Assembly: GCA_049974865.1 (NCBI GenBank)
Contig: JBNGCX010000034.1
Span: 1 to 43,680 of the forward strand
Direction of reading: 5' to 3'
Origin: JAGSOU01 sp049974865
GTDB taxonomy: Bacteria; Pseudomonadota; Alphaproteobacteria; Rhodobacterales; Rhodobacteraceae
Length of the DNA stretch: 43,680 nt
Part shown: positions 31,067 through 41,000 of the stretch, in pieces
Layout of the letters: the number at the start of each line of letters is the position of its first letter
Numbering within the stretch: position 1 is the stretch's first letter
The notes under the pieces: model-generated
Told to the model about the DNA's origin: nothing
The model's database searches: none
What the model saw: only the letters and a program-made list of their open reading frames with translations
Made by a program: the position numbers and the translations under genes

Positions 31067-33988
31067 TCAGTGAAGCAGCAGCGCCGCCTCGTGGCGCTTG
31101 AGCGTCTTGCGCGCGGCGCTGTAGCCTTCGAGACCTTCCTTGTTCCGAAGTTCGGGGAACAGTTCGAAGATCTCGTTCCGCTGCGCGTTGCCCATGCCCT
31201 GCAGCGTGTAGTCGCCGGGCTGGAAGCTTTCGGTCCAGGCGCCGTTCGACAGAACCACCTCGTGCTGGTCGAACATGAAGTGGACATAGGTCGTGCCCAG
31301 CGTGTTCAGAACCGAGACACCGCGGTTGTTCACCAGGTGCTTGGCCGCGGCCAGAACCTCGTGCTCGTCGAAATAGAGCGCGGTGCGGTCGTTGGCGACC
31401 AGCAACCGGTGGTTCGGGCTGACCAGCATGTCCCGTTCCGGCAGCCCGTTGCCGAGCGCGCCCTTCTGCACGAGCACCGGCTTCAGATGCGGCGCCAGGG
31501 TCATGTCGCGGGCGTTCAGGGTCTTCTTGCCGATCCAGCGGATCTCCTGGATGCCGTTGTCGCGGGTGATGATCTTGTCGCCCTCGCGCAGCTCCTCGAC
31601 CCGGCGCTCGCCGGTGGGGGTCGCGATCATGGTCCCCGGCGTGAAGCAGGGGATCACGTTCTCGATCTCCTCGAAGCGCATGGTGCCGGTGATGTCGCCC
31701 TCGCCGTCTCGGAAATAGACCGTGCCGTTCTCGGGGTTGGAGTCGTAGACGATGTTCAGGGAGCCGCCCGGGTTCTGCGCCTCGGCCGCCCCCGTCAGGT
31801 CGAGCGTGTCATAGTCGTCGCCGCCGCCGCCGCCATCGACGAACTCGCCCTCGTTGCCGCCGAAGAACATGTCGCGGTCGTCGCCGCCCGAGAGCGTATC
31901 GGCCCCCTGCCCGCCGGTGATGGTGTCGTTGCCGGTGCCGCCGAAGACGATGTCGTCGTCGATCCCGGCGTCGATCTCGTCATCGCCCGCGTCGCCGTAA
32001 AGCGTATCGTCGTCATCCTCGCCATAGATCACGTCGTTGCCGTCGCCGCCATGGATCGTGTCCATGCCGTTGTCGGGCACTAGGTCGCCCTCGTCGTCGC
32101 GGATGTTCAGGCTGTCCGGGAAGGACGGGCCGAGCCCGCCATAGACGGTGTCGTTGCCCGCGCCGGCGTCGACCAGGTCCGAGCCCTCGGAGGCGGTGAT
32201 CACGTCGTCGCCCTCGCCGCCGGTCACGGTGTCGTCGTCGACGCCCGCGTCGATGACGTCATTGCCCGCGCCGCCGTCGATCAGGTCGTTGTCGTCGCCG
32301 GTCGAGATCACGTCGTTGCCGTCGCCGCCGAAGACGGTGTCGCGGTCGTCGAACGGGTCGGCATCGGCCGGGAACAGGCCGGGATAGCCGCGGTCGGGCA
32401 GCGGCGTGCCGTCGCCCGTGTCGATCACGTCGTCGCCATCGCCGCCATCGGCGAAATCGTTGCCCTCGCCGCCGTGCAGCGTGTCGTCGCCGCCGCCGCC
32501 GAAGAGCGAGTCGTCGCCCTCGCCGCCGGTCAGCACGTCGTCGCCTTCGTCCAGCACCTCGGGCGGGGTCGAGACGTCATAGGGCGCGTTCAGCAGCGTC
32601 AGGTCGGGCCCGTCCAGCGCCACGGTGAAGACCGGGTCGTCGTAGTCGTGGTCGTTGGTGTAATAGGGATCGCCGTCCTCGCTGATATCCTCGAAGCCCA
32701 GGGTGACCGAGCCGTCGGCATTCTCCGACACGCCCTGGAAATGCTCGGCGCCGTCGGCATTCAGGTCGACATGGCTGCCGTAGCCGGCGGTGTGATAGAT
32801 GTCGCCCGAGATCACGGTCTCGGTGCCGTCCTCGGCGACATGCACCAGGATCGGCATGACGGTGTTCAGCGTGGCCGGGTTGCCGGTCGCGGGATCGCGG
32901 AACTCATAGCTCCCCTCGCCGAGCGCGCCGAAATTGTTCAGCCCCGCGCCGTTGGTGATGGTGAAGACGCCCACCTCGGCCCCGGCGGGGATGTTGTCGA
33001 AGCTGTAGCTGCTGACGCCCGGCACCAGGTCGCCGCCCGAGCCCTCGGCCGAGGTGTCCTCGAAGGCGATCTCGACCTGGGCGATCTCGCCGGTCTCGGG
33101 GTCGATGTAGTAGACGCCCAGCGTGTTGTGATAACCGGCCTCTTCGTATTCGAAGGTGATGGTGGCCGAGCCGAACCCGTCGGTGCCGTCGCCGTAAAGC
33201 GTGTCGTCGCCGGTGCCGCCATCCAGCACGTCATGGCCCGAGCCGCCGTAGACCTCGTCATCGCCGAGGCCCGACTGCACGGTGTCGTCGCCGGCGCCGG
33301 CCAGAACGATGTCGTCATCGGGCGCCTCGCCCGGCAGCACGGCGTCGCCCGCGTCGATCATGTCGCCGTCGGGGTCGCCGGTATAGGCGGCGTCGATCAG
33401 GTCGTCGCCCGAGCTGCCCTCGACGATGCCGTCCGGCGCATAGGCCATGTCGAAGCTGATGTCGGAATAGCCGATGGTGCCGGACTCATGGGCATCGTCG
33501 CCGTCCTCGTAGATCAGCTCCAGGCTGACGATCGGGCCGGCGATGGAGACGGTGACGGTGTCGGACGCGCCCGAGCCCTCGACGCCCGAGCTGTCATGCC
33601 CCTCGCCCTCGATGCTGTTGCCCGAGACGGAATGGTTGGACGTGATGTCGGAGAAGGTGACGGGCACGATGTTGCCCTCGGCGTCGCGCGCAATCACGGT
33701 CACCTTGTCGTCCCAGCGGCATTTGCCGGCGTCGACATCGAAAATCTCGAAGCTGACATTCTCCACCGGCTCGGAAAAGCTGATGGTCGAGGTCACCGGC
33801 GACGAGACGCCGCTCGACGGCTGCAGCGCACTCTCGCCGAAATAAGAGCTGTCGCCCACGGCGCTGGCGCTGTCGCCATCGGAATTGGAGGGGGTCGACA
33901 CGGTGACGTCCACCGAACCCGAGCCACTGCTCAGCGTGGTCGTGCCGTCATCGTCGGCGGTTGCCCAATCAAGCAGAAAATCGGCCAT
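31067..33988 (-). CDS. Large secreted RTX-like protein with DUF4114 and C-terminal Hint domain
   Basis: 973 residues, very acidic, with no N-terminal signal peptide, as expected for type I secretion substrates. About 20-180 is a jelly-roll-like domain. RTX calcium repeats (GGxGxDxLx type, for example GGTGDDTLYGDGTDGFG and GGEGNDFADGGDGDDVI) fill about 190-275 and 460-740. Between them lies a DUF4114-like domain, from AGYHNTLGVYYIDPETGEI to YDDPVFTVAL. The last 193 residues are a Hint domain starting CFTPGTMIATPTGERRVEEL, with SPNHRLLV and DQHEVVLSNG; no classical intein His-Asn end is seen. Such proteins are common in Rhodobacteraceae and are thought to be exported or surface proteins. No type I exporter genes lie nearby. 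Confidence 0.9.
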   Translation of the reverse strand: MADFLLDWATADDDGTTTLSSGSGSVDVTVSTPSNSDGDSASAVGDSSYFGESALQPSSGVSSPVTSTISFSEPVENVSFEIFDVDAGKCRWDDKVTVIARDAEGNIVPVTFSDITSNHSVSGNSIEGEGHDSSGVEGSGASDTVTVSIAGPIVSLELIYEDGDDAHESGTIGYSDISFDMAYAPDGIVEGSSGDDLIDAAYTGDPDGDMIDAGDAVLPGEAPDDDIVLAGAGDDTVQSGLGDDEVYGGSGHDVLDGGTGDDTLYGDGTDGFGSATITFEYEEAGYHNTLGVYYIDPETGEIAQVEIAFEDTSAEGSGGDLVPGVSSYSFDNIPAGAEVGVFTITNGAGLNNFGALGEGSYEFRDPATGNPATLNTVMPILVHVAEDGTETVISGDIYHTAGYGSHVDLNADGAEHFQGVSENADGSVTLGFEDISEDGDPYYTNDHDYDDPVFTVALDGPDLTLLNAPYDVSTPPEVLDEGDDVLTGGEGDDSLFGGGGDDTLHGGEGNDFADGGDGDDVIDTGDGTPLPDRGYPGLFPADADPFDDRDTVFGGDGNDVISTGDDNDLIDGGAGNDVIDAGVDDDTVTGGEGDDVITASEGSDLVDAGAGNDTVYGGLGPSFPDSLNIRDDEGDLVPDNGMDTIHGGDGNDVIYGEDDDDTLYGDAGDDEIDAGIDDDIVFGGTGNDTITGGQGADTLSGGDDRDMFFGGNEGEFVDGGGGGDDYDTLDLTGAAEAQNPGGSLNIVYDSNPENGTVYFRDGEGDITGTMRFEEIENVIPCFTPGTMIATPTGERRVEELREGDKIITRDNGIQEIRWIGKKTLNARDMTLAPHLKPVLVQKGALGNGLPERDMLVSPNHRLLVANDRTALYFDEHEVLAAAKHLVNNRGVSVLNTLGTTYVHFMFDQHEVVLSNGAWTESFQPGDYTLQGMGNAQRNEIFELFPELRNKEGLEGYSAARKTLKRHEAALLLH

Positions 33989-35264
33989 TGCGTAATTCCT
34001 TTGCGTATCAGCGCGCCCGTTGCGTCCGGCCGCATCACCCTCGTCGTGTCACTGTCTTCCGCGGCCCACCCCCAGCGTCAGGGCCGCGGCCATGTTTTCG
34101 CGGGCAGATGCAGGACCGGCCGTGTTCCTCGTCCAGGCTCGCCCAACGGAACGCGTCACTCGTCATCCATTGGCCGATCCGCACCTGCCCAGGTCATGCG
34201 AAGCGACAGACAGGCCGGTTGACGGACCCGCACACGCGACTTCAGCAACTGGAACGGAGACCTGGCCGGGCCGCGGACGGGCGCATCGTGCCGTGAAATC
34301 GGCACGGTTACCCCGCATGCGCAGGGCCGTTGAGCCCCCGCATTCCGCGTTCGTCGTCGGCGCACGTCGCCTTTCCGCATCCGTGGACGCTGCTGCGTGT
34401 GCGGCCGCCCCCTTGGCCGTGTTTGTCGCCCCCCAGTTGGGCAAGGCTGTTTTAACGCGTTGCCGCCGCTACTCAAATGAAAAAAGGCAGAAAAACGGCG
34501 CATACAAGGCGTTCCCGAGGCCAAAATAGATCAAATTTGCCCAAATTCCGGCAAAATTCGATACGCCTATTGTTTCCAGAAAATGCGGCCGGTTTTAACA
34601 TTTCCGGTCAACAATTTAAGGGGCTTGACGGTCTGGAGCCGCCCGGACTGCCCCCTCGGCGGGGACCGTTGCCGCCGGTTTGAGGGTCCATTGTTCCCGC
34701 AAAGGAAACGCCATCCCCGCCCCATTTCGGCGCCGGATCACGGCAATTGTGGCATCTTTGGGGCAGCCGCGAAATGTTCCCCGATCCGGAGCAATCCGGC
34801 GGCGGCACCCCGATTGGCCACGTTCGACCAACGGATTGTGGCGACTCAGCCCCGAATCAACCGGAACGGCAGCGCCGCCGTCACAACGTCCGCAGCGAGA
34901 GGTGGCAGCTGACACGCCCGACCGTACAACGCCCCTCCCTCGCTTTCCGGCCAGGTACATTTCGCGCGAACTGGCCCGCAAGGGGGCCTGCGCCCCCCTC
35001 GTCCGGGAAATACGGAAACTCGAAAAACGGGCCATGGAGACTGCCCGAGAGCGGTCGGAGAACACGGACGACGTGGAGGCCGATCCTCCACACCCTTGTC
35101 GAGGGCGGCAGGGAACGACCGTCGAACCACCAGTTGCCATGTACCGTTGGCGGCACCTCGTCGCAGGGCTGCCGGCCGGGCCTATTAAACGGGCCGTTCT
35201 TGCGCTAAATCATATCCGACTATTTTGCTTGGTGTTACAGATGCCTCGGAAAGTGGAGCACGTC
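33989..35264. other. 1.28-kb stretch with no recognisable gene
   Basis: Open frames here are Arg/Pro/Ser-rich shadows with no conserved look. Visible structure: a 7-bp stem CGTGCCG-TGAAAT-CGGCACG (34287-34306); an A+T-rich island at about 34450-34630; an inverted repeat TTTGCC-N8-GGCAAA (34536-34555); a hairpin GGGGGC-CTGC-GCCCCC (34982-34997); and the FNR-like site before feoA. It must hold the promoters of the Hint-protein gene (leftward) and feoAB (rightward). The piece at about 34967-35100 reads in one frame as a charged helix (RELARKGACAPLVREIRKLE) with coding-like codon use, but has no start. It may be a gene remnant. Confidence 0.5.
35200..35241 (+). promoter_or_regulatory. FNR-like site and -10 upstream of feoA
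   Basis: TTGCG-CTAA-ATCAT (35200-35213) matches TTGAT-N4-ATCAA at 7 of 10 specified bases. Its centre is 41.5 bp before the start point predicted from a -10-like TTACAG at 35236-35241. That is class II activator geometry, though both elements are imperfect. Confidence 0.4.
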
Positions 35265-35390
35265 ATGTCGAACATTTGCCCTACAAATGAACCTGCGGCG
35301 TCTGCCTCGCTCGGAAAAGCCGGTGAAATCGGGGGAACTCCCAGCCTACAGGCCCCCCTTGCCTCCCGCGAACCGGCAGGGGTAACAGGG

Positions 35391-35645
35391 ATGACACTAT
35401 CCCGCGCCGCGCCCGGGCACCGCTATCACCTGGCCTCGTTGGGAGAGACCCGGGCCGATCGACTGGAATTGATGGCCGCCGGCCTGTCGCTGGAAAGCGC
35501 TATCCAGGTTCTGGCGGGCGGCGGCAAGCGCCCGCGGGTCGTGGCCTGCGGCGAGATCCGCGCCGCCATCGGCCATGACCTGGCCGAGCGCATCCAACTG
35601 CGCCGGTGTGGCTGTGGCTGCGGCTGCGACGGAGGAAAGGCTTAA
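35391..35645 (+). CDS. feoA: Ferrous iron transport protein FeoA with Cys-Gly tail
   Basis: 84 residues from ATG 35391, the usual FeoA size. The SH3-like core includes LGETRADRLELMAAGLSLES and RPRVVACGEIRAAIGHDLAE. Unusually, the C terminus is RRCGCGCGCDGGKA, with cysteines at 73, 75, 77 and 79. FeoA is a small cytoplasmic partner of FeoB. An in-frame ATG at 35265, with GGAG before it and close to the predicted transcript start, would give a 126-residue form with a 42-residue low-complexity extension. I prefer the shorter form. The stop overlaps the feoB ATG by one base. Confidence 0.88.
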   Translation: MTLSRAAPGHRYHLASLGETRADRLELMAAGLSLESAIQVLAGGGKRPRVVACGEIRAAIGHDLAERIQLRRCGCGCGCDGGKA

Positions 35646-38023
35646 TGGGCTGCGCCACATGCGCCCTGGCCGGATGCGGCGCCTGCCCGACCGCCTTTGC
35701 CGGCCCGCCCGAGCACCGCGTCTTCGTGCTGGGACCTCCCAATTCCGGGAAATCCACCCTGTTCAACGCGCTGACGGGCGCACGCCAAAGCATCGGCAAC
35801 TGGCCAGGCGTCACCGTCGACCGCAAGAGCGGCCTGACGCTCTGCGACGGTTTGCCGGTCGAGGTCGTCGACCTTCCCGGCGTGAGCAGCCTTTCCTCGC
35901 CCCAGGCCGAGCGCATCGACGAGCGGGTGACCCGCGAGGCGCTGCTGACGCACAGGCCCGATGCGCTGCTGGTGGCCGTGGACCTGTCGGCGCCGCACCG
36001 GGCGCTGTCGATGCTGCTGCAGGCGATGGATTGCGGCGTGCCGGTGGTCGCCGCGCTGACCAAGGCGGATTACTGGCCCTGCCCTGTCAGCCAGACGGCC
36101 GCGGTGACGCTGTCGCGGGAGCTGGGCCTGCCCGTGATCGCCGTTTCGGGGCAAGCACATACCGGGCTGGGGCGCCTGCAGGCCCGGCTGGCCGAGGTGT
36201 TGCGCACAGTTCCCCCGTCCGTTCCCTCCGAACAACTCCCCGCGGCCCCGCAGGCCGCCGCCGCGCTGGCGCGCATGGGGGCGGAGATCGCCGCACAGGG
36301 CGCCTTTGCCGGCGGCAACGCCCATGCCGCCGCCCGCCGCCTGCTGGAGGGCGACCGGCTGGCCGGGGAACTGGCCGGCCCCGCGCTTTCGGCACTGCGC
36401 GATGACCTGATCGCCGGGACCGGGCTGGTGAGCGGCGCGCGGCTGGACCATGCGCTGACCGAGTTGCATATCGCGCGGGCCGCCGATCTGGCCCGGCGGC
36501 TCGACATGCCGCCGCCCAGGAGCCGCCGCGCGTTGTCCGACCGGCTGGACCGGCTGGCGGTGTCGCGCGTGTTCGGCCTGCCGATCTTTCTGGGCGTGAT
36601 GTACCTGCTGTTCTTCCTGTCGATCAACGTGGCGGGCGTGTTCATCGACCTGTTTGACGGCCTGGGTCAGGCCGCCTTCGTCGATCTTCCGCAGCTGCTG
36701 CTGTTCAAGCTGGGCCTTGCCGGCAGCCTGCCCGAGGTGCTGGTGACCTCGGTCGGCACCGGGCTGCAGACGGTGGTGACCTTCGCCCCGGTGGTCGGCT
36801 TCCTGTTCCTGTGCCAGATATTTCTCGAGGAAAGCGGTTACATGACCCGCGCCGCGGTGGTGGCCGACCGGCTGATGCGGCGGCTGGGTTTGTCGGGGCG
36901 GGCCTTCCTGCCGTTGATCCTGGGCTTCGGCTGTACCATTCCCGCGGTCCTGGCCACGCGCACGCTGGACACGCGGGCCGAGCGCATCCTGACCGCCATG
37001 ATGGCGCCCTTCATGTCCTGCGGGGCGCGGCTGCCCGTCTACGCGCTGTTCGCCGCCGCCTACTTTCCGGCGGGCGGGCAGAACGTGGTTTTCGGCATCT
37101 ACCTGCTGGGCATTGCGGCGGCGCTGTTCACCGGCACCATGCTGGCCCCGCGCCTCGCGCTCGGATGCCCGAGACCGCTGGCGATCGAGCTGCCCGTCTA
37201 CCAGTTGCCGCCGCCCCTGCGGTTGCTTCGCCTCACATGGGCACGGCTGCGGCAATTCGTGACCGATGCGGGCAGGACCATCCTCGTGGTGGTCGCGTTC
37301 TTGTCCTTCTTCAACTCCGTCGGGTTCGACGGGTCGCTGGGGAACGAGACCAACGGCCGTTCCGTCCTGGCCGAAGCGGCCAGGCAGGTGACCCCGGCGC
37401 TGTCTCCCATGGGCATCGAGGCCGGCAACTGGCCCGCCGCGGTGGGCCTGGTCACCGGAATCTTCGCCAAGGAGACCGTGGTCGGCACGCTGCAGGCACT
37501 CTACACCGCGTCAGACGGGGGCGACGGCGCCGCGCCCGACCCGCTGGCCACCGCGCGGGGGGCCTTGTCCGGGCTGGGCGAGACCGTCGCGGGGCTGCTG
37601 CCGGCGCTCGGAGATCCGCTTGGCCTGGATATCGGCGAGACGGAAACGCATGCCGCGGCCGCCGCCGCGCAGGGGGTGGAGAGCGGCCTTTTCGCCGCGC
37701 TGACGCGGAATTTCGACGGCAAGGCGGGGGCCTTCGCCTATATGGTGGCCGTCCTGCTCTACATTCCCTGCGCCGCATCGCTGTCGACCATCTGGCGCGA
37801 GATCGGCCCGCGCTGGGCGCTGGTCTCGGCGGGATGGACAACGCTGGTCGCCTATGCCGGCTCGGTCATCGCCTACCAGGCGGGGACGGGGCTGCGCCAT
37901 CCGCTGAGTTCGGCCCTGTGGATCGCGGGCATGCTTGGCGTGATCGCCATCGTCTTCGCCCTGGCGCGCTACACCGCACGATCCGGCCCCGACGGCCCCG
38001 GCGCGTCGGTCATCGCCCAGTGA
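35645..38023 (+). CDS. feoB: Ferrous iron transporter FeoB
   Basis: 792 residues from ATG 35645. The N-terminal G domain has G1 GPPNSGKST (30-38), G2 Thr in NWPGVTVDR, G3 DLPG (76-79) and G4-like TKAD. A helical GDI-like spacer follows, then the membrane domain with the conserved GFGCTIPAVLATRTL and MAPFMSCGARLPVYALFAAA. FeoB takes up Fe(II) under low oxygen. The first 14 residues, MGCATCALAGCGAC, hold a CxxC-x4-CxxC pattern that most FeoB proteins lack as far as I recall. No feoC gene follows; the next gene is convergent. Confidence 0.95.
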   Translation: MGCATCALAGCGACPTAFAGPPEHRVFVLGPPNSGKSTLFNALTGARQSIGNWPGVTVDRKSGLTLCDGLPVEVVDLPGVSSLSSPQAERIDERVTREALLTHRPDALLVAVDLSAPHRALSMLLQAMDCGVPVVAALTKADYWPCPVSQTAAVTLSRELGLPVIAVSGQAHTGLGRLQARLAEVLRTVPPSVPSEQLPAAPQAAAALARMGAEIAAQGAFAGGNAHAAARRLLEGDRLAGELAGPALSALRDDLIAGTGLVSGARLDHALTELHIARAADLARRLDMPPPRSRRALSDRLDRLAVSRVFGLPIFLGVMYLLFFLSINVAGVFIDLFDGLGQAAFVDLPQLLLFKLGLAGSLPEVLVTSVGTGLQTVVTFAPVVGFLFLCQIFLEESGYMTRAAVVADRLMRRLGLSGRAFLPLILGFGCTIPAVLATRTLDTRAERILTAMMAPFMSCGARLPVYALFAAAYFPAGGQNVVFGIYLLGIAAALFTGTMLAPRLALGCPRPLAIELPVYQLPPPLRLLRLTWARLRQFVTDAGRTILVVVAFLSFFNSVGFDGSLGNETNGRSVLAEAARQVTPALSPMGIEAGNWPAAVGLVTGIFAKETVVGTLQALYTASDGGDGAAPDPLATARGALSGLGETVAGLLPALGDPLGLDIGETETHAAAAAAQGVESGLFAALTRNFDGKAGAFAYMVAVLLYIPCAASLSTIWREIGPRWALVSAGWTTLVAYAGSVIAYQAGTGLRHPLSSALWIAGMLGVIAIVFALARYTARSGPDGPGASVIAQ

Positions 38024-38047
38024 CGGCGGGGGCGGCACCGCCTCTGC

Positions 38048-41000
38048 TCACCCCGCCTCGGGCCGGGACGAACCCTTCAGCAATCCCATGTCGTCGAGGA
38101 TTGCGTAGAGCGCGGGCAGGACAACCAGGACCAGGACGGTCGCCGCGAACAGGCCGAAGACCACCGAAATGACCAGCGGCTTGAGGGTCTGTGCCTGTGT
38201 GCTGGCCTCGAACAGCAGAGGAACCATGCCGATCAGGGTGGTCGAAACCGACACCACGATCGGACGGAAGCGGGCGCGGCTGGCCAGGCTGGCCGCACGC
38301 GCCACGGCGATCCCTTCGGACATGCGCTCCTTGATGACCTGCACCAGCAGGATCGCGTTATTGACCACGATCCCGGCCAGTGAGGCCGCCCCGACCAGCG
38401 ACGGCATGGAGATATTGTATCCCATAGCCAGATGCCCCCAGACCACGCCGATAAAGGCCAGCGGAATGGTCATCATCACGATGACCGGCTCGGAATAGCT
38501 GCGGAACTGGAAGGAAAGCACCACGTAGATACCGACGAGCCCGATCAGAAAGCCCCGCAGGATCGAGGCCACGGTCTCGGCCGAGTTGGCGCTCTGCCCT
38601 CCGATCTCGTAGCGCAGCCCGGGGGTCCGGGCCGTCAGATCGGGCAGGAACCCCGCCTTCAGCTGGCCGACGATGGCATCGGCATTGGCGATGCGGGTGT
38701 CCACATCCGCCTGCACGGTGAGCATGCGGGCGCCATCGACATGGGCGATGCTCGCCCAGCCCCGCGCGGGCTCCATCCGGGCGACGGTGGACAGGGGCAC
38801 GGGCGAACCGGTCGGAAGCGTGATGGTGAAATCGACAAGGTCGTCACGGGCGTCGCGATCGGATCGGGCCTGCTCCAACTCGATCTCATGGGCGATGTTG
38901 CCGACCTGGATATCGGTCACCACGGTGCCCAGAAACGCGCTGCCCAGCTGGGCCGCGAGATCGGCCGAGGTGAGCCCCAGCGCGGCGGCCTCCTCGGTCA
39001 GGGTCAGGCGCAGCTCGGGCTTGCCCGGCCGCAGGTCATGGGTGGCGTTGAAGACGCCCGCGTAGGTGGTCATCTCCTGCAGCAACTCCTGCCCCGCGGC
39101 CTCCAGGCGCCCCAGGTCCTCGGCAAACAGGCGGATCTCCACCGCGATGCCCTGCGGGCCGATCCCCGGCTCGGCGAGGATGATCGAGGTCACGCCGGGC
39201 AATGCCCCGATTTCGTCGTTCCAACGGTTCGTGACCTCGTCCAGCGTGGCCGTGCGCGTCTCGGCCTCCAGCAGGTCGGCGCTGATCGTGGCCACATGCG
39301 GGCCCCGCTCGCCCGCGGTGAGGTTCCGGTTGAAGCGAACCTGGACCGACTGCACGAGGTCCGCGCCGCCGGGCTGGGCCGGGCTGAACGCCGCGTTCAC
39401 CCGCCCCAGCGCCGCGGTCACGTGATCCGCCACCGTCGCCGTCCGCGTCAGCGGCGTGCCCTGCGGCATCAGGATGCGCGCCTGCAGCACGTCGCCGTCG
39501 ATCGCCGGGATGGCCTCGCGCTGGACGTAGCCGCCGCGCAGCAGCGCAACGGTCACGATCAGCGCGCCGACGGCCAGCCCCGCGACCAGGTAGCGCCGCT
39601 TCACCGCGAAATCAGCCAATCGCCCTGCCCCCTTGTCGCGCATCGCGTCGAACCCCCGGTCAAAGCGGACCCGCCAGGATGCCGGCGCGCGCTCGGCCGA
39701 TTTCAACCCGTGGACAAGGTGATGCGGCAGCACCCAGAACGCCTCCATCAGGCTGGCGGCCAGCGCCGCGATCAGCACCACCGGAAGAACCTCCAGCACC
39801 GCGCCCAATTCGCCCGACAGGAAGGACAGCGGCCCAAAGACCGCCACCGTCGTGGCGAAGGAGGACAGCACGCCGGGCAACACCGCGCGCGTGCCCTCGA
39901 CCGCGGCCTTCACGCGCGGCAGGCCCTCGGCCGCCCGGGTGGCGATGCTGTCGGAAATGACGATGGAGTCGTCCATCACGATGCCGATCGCCATCAGCAG
40001 CGCGACCAGCGTGATCATGTTCAGCGACAGCCCCAGGGCCGCCATGGCGACGAAAGCGCCCAGAAAGGCGACCGGCAGGCCCATCGCGGCCCAGATCGCG
40101 AAACCGGGGCGGAAGAACAGGCTCATCGCCGCGATCACCAGCGCCAGCCCCATCAGGCCGTTCTTGACCAGCATCGCCAGCCGGTCCCGCACGATGCTGC
40201 TGACGTCCTGGACGAGTTCCAGCCGCAGCGAGGCGGGCAGCACGGCCGCTTCCTCCTTCACCAGTGCGGCGACGCTGTCCAGAACCTCCAGCGCGTCTTC
40301 GTCCAGTGATTTGTGCACTTCGAGAAACACCGCGCGCGTGCCGTCGAGATAGGCGCGCTCCTCTTCGGGGGTGTAGGCCTCGGAGATGTCGGCAATCTGG
40401 CCAAGGGTCAGCGTGGTGCCGTTTGGGCCGGTCAAGAGCGTGATCGCCGCCAGTTCCGAAGCCGTCCGCCGCTCTTCCGTCAGACGCAGCCGGATATCCC
40501 GGCCCGGTGTTTCCAGGCGCCCCGCGGGCCGGTCCAGGCTGGTCGCCCCGATCAGCGCCGCCAGGCGATCGGCCGTCAACCCATGCTGCGCCAGGACCGC
40601 GCGCGACACGGCGATGCGGAACTGCCGCTCGCCGAACCCCGAAAGGACCACCTTGGCCACCCCCGGCAGCGCCGACAGCCGGTCCTGCAGGCCGATGGCG
40701 TAGCGCTCCAGATGCACGGGAGGCAGGTCGCCCGCCACCGCGACCGAGGTCACGACATCGGTCCGGTGCAACATCCGGACCACCGCGGGATCGGCGCCGG
40801 CCGGAAAGTCGTCGACCGCATTCACTTCGGTCCGGATGTCATTGACGAACTGCTCGGAATCGCCCCCCGGCGCCAGGGTGGCGACGGCGCGGGCGCTGTT
40901 TTCCTGTGCCGTGCAGGTCAACTCCTCCAGCCCCTCGACGGGCTCCAGCGCGTCCCAGAGGCGACGGCAGATCGCGTCCTCCACCTCCTCGGCCGCGGCC

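Noticed and set aside
31800..33420. Tandem repeats in the RTX region as a DNA-level repeat array or CRISPR
   Set aside because: They are degenerate and follow codon phase, encoding GGxGxD calcium-binding repeats; there are no constant repeats with unique spacers.
31052..34222. Long plus-strand frames across the Hint/RTX gene
   Set aside because: Composition (VVAAAAE, GVVDDVQ-like runs) is the reverse image of the Asp/Gly-rich repeats; the minus-strand gene is clearly the real one.
34450..34630. A+T-rich island as a replication origin or CtrA-controlled promoter
   Set aside because: No DnaA-box cluster is seen, and the TTAA elements do not have the 7-bp spacing of a CtrA site.
34680..35390. 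Upstream extension of the FeoA frame as a fused long protein
   Set aside because: The extension is low-complexity and Arg/Pro-rich, has no conserved look and lies over the predicted promoter.
38024..38047. Terminator between convergent feoB and the RND gene
   Set aside because: Only a short GGCG/CGCC stem is present, with no T-tract on either strand.
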